This document shows, in pieces, positions 60,195-64,000 of a stretch of DNA of 64,000 nucleotides (position 1 is its first letter; each line of letters starts with the position of its first letter). This DNA is from Streptomyces thinghirensis (GTDB taxonomy: Bacteria; Actinomycetota; Actinomycetia; Streptomycetales; Streptomycetaceae), in contig JAKFGP010000040.1 of assembly GCA_021502835.1 (NCBI GenBank), positions 124,001 through 188,000 of the forward strand. The letters run 5' to 3'. Under the pieces are notes generated by a model. The model was not told the origin of the DNA. It saw only the letters and a list, made by a program, of their open reading frames with translations, and did not search any database. A program made the position numbers and the translations under genes.

Positions 60195-62970
60195 ACGGCA
60201 TGCGGAGGCGGACGCCGCTCCGGACGGGTGCCCCGTGGCCGGCGCGACGGGGGACGACGGGGACTCGAGCTGGACCCGTAGGCGAGGGGGACGGTGTGAC
60301 GGGCACTGACAGGGCCGGGAGCGGTGGGTCCGGCACGCCGGGTGGGTCCGGTGGGACCGGTGCTGGGCCGCTGCTGCTGGGCGTACGCCACCACGGCCCG
60401 GGGTCGGCACGCGCGGTCCGCGCCGCGCTGGAGGCGGCCCGGCCGGGGATCGTGCTGATCGAGGGGCCGCCGGAAGCCGACGCCCTGATCCCGCTGGCCG
60501 CCGACGAGGACATGCGGCCGCCGGTCGCACTCCTCGCCCACGCCGTGGACGAGCCCGGCCGCTCGGCCTTCTGGCCGCTGGCCGAGTTCTCCCCGGGTGG
60601 GTGGCCGTCCGCTGGGCCCTGGAACACGGTGTCCCGGCCCGCTTCATCGACCTCCCGGCCACGCACACGCTGGCGTGGCAGGGCAGCGGAGGGCGCCGGG
60701 GACGAGGAGAAAGAGGGCGAGGGGAGGGAGGAGGACGAGCCCGGGGCCGGCTTCCCCCGGCGTCCGGGCAGATCCGCTCGCGGCCCTGGCCGAGGCCGCC
60801 GGCCACGACGACCCCGAACGCTGGTGGGAGGACGTCGTCGAGCACCGGGGCACGGGAGACGGGGGACGCGCTCGCCCCGTTCGCGGCGCTGGAGGAGGCC
60901 ATGGGGGCGCTGCGGGAGACGGAGGAGGGCGGCGGGCACGACCGGGACCTCGTGCGGGAGGCGTACATGCGGCTCCAGGTACGGGCGGCACGGCGCGAGT
61001 TCACCCAGGGCGTCGCCGTGGTCTGCGGGGCCTGGCACGTGCCCGCGCTCCGGCCGCAAGGTCACCGTCGCCGCCGACCGGGCGCTGCTGAAGGGGCTGC
61101 CCAGGACCAAGGTGGACATGACCTGGGTGCCCTGGACACACCGCCGGCTGTCCCGGGCCAGTGGGTACGGGGCGGGTATCGAGTCGCCGGGCTGGTACGG
61201 GCACCTGTTCGGCGCGGCGGACCGGCCCGTCGAACGGTGGCTGACCAAGGTGGCCGGGCTGCTGCGGGAGGAGGACCGGATCGTCTCCTCGGCACACGTC
61301 ATCGAGGCGGTGCGGCTGGCCGAGACCCTCGCGGTGGTGCGCGGCCGTCCGCTGCCCGGGCTGAGCGAGACGACGGACGCCGTGCGCGCGGTGATGTGTG
61401 AGGGCTCGGACGTGCCGCTGGCGCTGGTGCACGACCGGTTGGTCGTGGGGGACGTGCTGGGGGAGGTGCCCGCCGGGGCGCCCGCGGTGCCGTTGCAGCG
61501 GGACCTCGCCCGGACCCAGCGGCGGCTGCGGCTCAAACCGGAGGCGCCGGAGCGGGAGCTGGAGCTCGACCTGCGCAAGGAGACCGACGCGGGGCGCAGC
61601 AGACTGCTGCACCGGTTGCGGCTGCTCGGCGTCGGGTGGGGCGAGCCGGCCGCCTCGCGGGGCAGCACGGGTACGTTCCGGGAGACGTGGCGGCTGCGGT
61701 GGGAGCCGGAGTTGTCGGTGCGGGTCGCCGAGGCCGGGGTGTGGGGCACGACCGTGCTCGCCGCCGCGACCGCCAGAGCCGAGGCGGACGCCGTCACCGC
61801 GCGGGGCCTCGCCGAGGTCACCGCGCTCGCCGAACGCTGCCTGCTGGCCGAACTGCCGGACGCGCTCCCCCGGTGATGCGGATACTCGCCGACCGCGCGG
61901 CGCTCGACACGGACGTCGGTCACCTCGCCCAGGCCCTGCCGGCCCTGGTCCGCTCCCTGCGGTACGGCGATGTGCGCGGCACCGGCACCGGCGCACTGGC
62001 CGAGGTCGCCGCGGGCCTCGCCGAGCGGGTCTTCGTCGGCCTGCCCCCGGCCTGTGCCGCGCTGGACGCCGACGCGGCCGAGGAGATGCGCCGCCACGTG
62101 GACGCCGTGCACGGCGCGGTGGGCCTTCTCGGCGACGCCCCCGCACCGGGCCACGGCGATCTCCGGTCCCGTTGGCAGGCCGTGCTGCGCACCCTCTCCG
62201 CGCGCGACACCGTGCCCGGCATCGTCCGGGGGCGTGCCGTACGGCTCCTGCTGGACGACGGCGAACTGGCGCCGGACGAGGCGGCGCGGCTCATGGGCCT
62301 GGTGCTGTCCCCCGGGACGCCACCGGCGGACGCGGCGGCCTGGATCGAGGGTTTCGTGGGAGGCGGCTCGGGCGGCGGCATGCTGCTCCTCCACGACGAG
62401 CGGCTGCTGGCGCTGGTCGACGCCTGGCTGACCGGCGTACCGGCGGAGGCGTTCACGGACGTGCTGCCGCTGCTGCGGCGCACCTTCTCGGCCTACGAGC
62501 CGGGAGTGCGCCGCAGTCTCGGCGAGCTGGTCCGGCGTGGACCGGAGGGGTGGGGGAGCGTGACGACGGCCGGTTCCGGCATACCCGGCTTCGCGGCCGA
62601 CCTGGACACCGGACGCGCCGACGCCGTGCTGCCGGTGGTCCGGCTGCTGCTGGGCCTGGACGCGTCGGGTGCGGTGGGCGCGGCAGGCGCATCGGCTACG
62701 ACGGTCACGGCGGGCGTGGCGGCCACGGTGGGCTCGGCGGCCACGGCGGGCGCATCGGCCACGGCGGCCACGGCGGGTGCGGTGAGCGCGATGGGCTCGG
62801 CGAGTGCGGCGAGTGCGGCGAGAGCGGCGGCCTCGGCGGCCTCGGCGGCCTCGGCGGCCTCGGTGGGCACGGCGAGCGCGGCAGGCGCGGGAAACGGCGC
62901 TGCCGGGACCGGCGCAGGTGGCCGGCGGTCGGGTGCCGGCGGCAACGACCTCGTGGGGGTGGACGCATGA
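60191..62970 (+). CDS. DUF5682-family protein of the MoxR-VWA system
   Basis: About 926 residues after repair. Core begins GAGPLLLGVRHHGPGSARAV with ARPGIVLIEGPPEADALIPL and ALLAHAVDEPGRSAFWPLAE; then EAAGHDDPERWWEDVVEHRG, VAVVCGAWHVPAL, VTVAADRALLKGLPRTKVDM, TWVPWTHRRLSRASGYGAGI with SPGWYGHLFGAADRPVERWL, and a helical C-terminal half (ALLLEPEM-like repeats, MLLLHDERLLALVDAWLTGV). The HHGPGS block and the C-terminal helices define this family of unknown function. The C-terminus carries an Ala/Ser-rich tail (TAGAVSAMGSASAASAARAA) with 9-bp DNA repeats at 62826-62862. Frame breaks near 60597, 60680, 60770, 60855, 61055 and 61874. GTG 60191 overlaps the MoxR stop; GTG 60296 with GAGGGGG is an alternative start. 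Confidence 0.83.
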
Positions 62971-64000
62971 CGACGACCGAGCCGGTGGACGCCGACATGG
63001 CACAGGAACGGCTGCGCCGGTGGCGGCTCGTGCTGGGCGGTGACCCGGCCGACGGCACCGGCCACACCCTCGCCGGACAGGACGCCGCGATGGACGGGGC
63101 GCTCACCGCGCTCTACGGAAAGGGGGACAAACCACGGGCGGGGCGGGACCGTTCGGCGGGGCTCGGGGGCTTCCGCGCCGGCCGTGGCGCGCTGGCTGGG
63201 GGACATCCGGACCTACTTCCCTCCTCCGTCGTGCAGGTCATGCAGCGGGACGCGATCGACCGGCTCGGTCTCGCCGCGCTCCTGCTGGAGCCGGAGATGC
63301 TCGAGGCCGTGGAGGCCGACGTGCACCTCGTGGGCACCCTGCTCTCCCTCAACAAAGCCATGCCGGAGACGACGAGGGAAACGGCGCGGGCGGTCGTGCG
63401 CAAGGTCGTCGATGACCTGGAGAAGCGGCTCGCCACCCGCACCCGAGCCACCCTCACCGGCGCCCTCGACCGCAGCGCCCCGCATCAGCCGGCCGCGCCA
63501 CCACGACATCGACTGGAACCGCACGATCGCGGCCAACCTCAAGCACTACCTGCCCGAATACCGGACGATCGTGCCGGAGCGGCTCATCGGTTACGGGCGG
63601 GCGTCCCGGTCCGTGAAGAAGGAGGTCGTCCTCTGCGTCGACCAGTCGGGGTCGATGGCGGCGTCCGTCGTGTACGCGTCCGTGTTCGGCGCGGTGCTGG
63701 CGTCCATGCGGTCGATCGACACCCGGCTCGTCGTCTTCGACACGGCGGTCGTCGACCTCACCGACCAGCTCGACGACCCGGTCGACGTGCTCTTCGGCAC
63801 GCAACTCGGCGGCGGTACGGACATCAACCGCGCACTGGCGTACTGCCAGTCGCAGATCACCCGGCCCACGGAGACGGTGGTCGTGCTGATCAGCGACCTG
63901 TACGAGGGAGGCATACGGGACGAGATGCTCAAGCGGGTCGCGGCGATGAAGGCGGCGGGGGTGCAGTTCGTGACGCTGCTGGCGCTGTCCGACGAGGGGG
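62967..64000 (+). CDS. VWA-domain protein of the MoxR system, 3' end outside the window
   Basis: ATG 62967 overlaps the DUF5682 stop as ATGA. N-terminal helical part (RLRRWRLVLGGDPADGTGHT, MDGALTALYGKGDKPRAGRD, MQRDAIDRLGLAALLLEPEM, GTLLSLNKAMPETTRETARA), then DIDWNRTIAANLKHYLPEYR, and the von Willebrand factor A fold with the MIDAS motif intact: VVLCVDQSGSMAASVVYASV (DxSxS), VVFDTAVVDLTDQ, FGTQLGGGTDINRALAYC (the conserved Thr in GGTD), VVLISDLYEGG. Frame breaks near 63165 and 63480. In MoxR systems the VWA protein is the ATPase's partner or adaptor, binding metal at MIDAS. The remaining C-terminus is beyond 64000. Confidence 0.9.
   Translation, partial: MTTTEPVDADMAQERLRRWRLVLGGDPADGTGHTLAGQDAAMDGALTALYGKGDKPRAGRDRSAGLGGFRAGRGALAGGHPDLLPSSVVQVMQRDAIDRLGLAALLLEPEMLEAVEADVHLVGTLLSLNKAMPETTRETARAVVRKVVDDLEKRLATRTRATLTGALDRSAPHQPAAPPRHRLEPHDRGQPQALPARIPDDRAGAAHRLRAGVPVREEGGRPLRRPVGVDGGVRRVRVRVRRGAGVHAVDRHPARRLRHGGRRPHRPARRPGRRALRHATRRRYGHQPRTGVLPVADHPAHGDGGRADQRPVRGRHTGRDAQAGRGDEGGGGAVRDAAGAVRRG

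Overview
The window is chromosomal DNA of a Streptomyces: very high G+C, third-codon-position G/C, and the gene order groEL1 - whiD/bldM - sigma factor - guaB - guaB3 - glpD - Ser/Thr kinase array - guaA - PspC two-component system - NlpC/P60 - pcrA - M23 peptidase - icmB. From memory this matches the S. coelicolor chromosome from about SCO4762 to SCO48xx. One fact dominates the reading: almost every conserved gene carries one or more one-base insertions or deletions (groEL, guaB, guaA, glpD, pcrA, all the kinases). I read these as low-quality sequence rather than mass pseudogenisation. Coordinates below are for the repaired genes, and each entry says where the frame breaks.

Layout. 1-1120: 3' part of groEL1 and its terminator. 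1170-7310: an accessory segment between groEL1 and the core genes. It holds a short RsbW-like ATPase with an overlapping unknown gene, a 5'-truncated gene, a polymorphic toxin (PrsW-like intramembrane protease domain fused to an RNase A-like C-terminal toxin domain) with an immediately adjacent CdiI-like immunity gene, and an EcsC-family gene overlapping an unknown gene. 7669-10150: SDR, MOSC and LysR genes. 10215-12419: developmental regulators whiD and bldM (divergent) and a sigma factor. 12559-15360: guaB and guaB3 with strong terminators. 15378-18597: a nucleotide-sugar-dehydrogenase homologue without the catalytic cysteine, then glpD. 18747-29333: six consecutive Ser/Thr-kinase-like genes, four with catalytic motifs and two pseudokinases; one pseudokinase is interrupted by a 60-bp tandem repeat. 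29446-34040: aldehyde dehydrogenase, GMC oxidoreductase and a sortase substrate. 34697-35168: chorismate mutase behind a Phe/Tyr-type leader-peptide attenuator. 35329-40685: guaA and small conserved genes. 40790-44670: PspC/LiaF-like membrane protein divergent from a PspC-containing histidine kinase and its response regulator. 44732-48813: two NlpC/P60 hydrolases (the second behind a ydaO/c-di-AMP riboswitch) and two membrane proteins. 49100-55577: pcrA, M23 peptidase, lipase-like hydrolase, icmB.

55847 to the end: a five-gene system, SWIM zinc-finger and DUF5691 on the minus strand, MoxR AAA+ ATPase, DUF5682 and a VWA-domain protein on the plus strand. The two halves diverge around a perfect 14-bp inverted repeat. 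The last gene runs off the window.

The strongest leads are the PrsW-RNase toxin/immunity pair, the MoxR-VWA-DUF5682/5691-SWIM system with its shared operator-like repeat, the chorismate mutase attenuator, the kinase/pseudokinase array, and tandem repeats anchored on stop codons at three gene ends.
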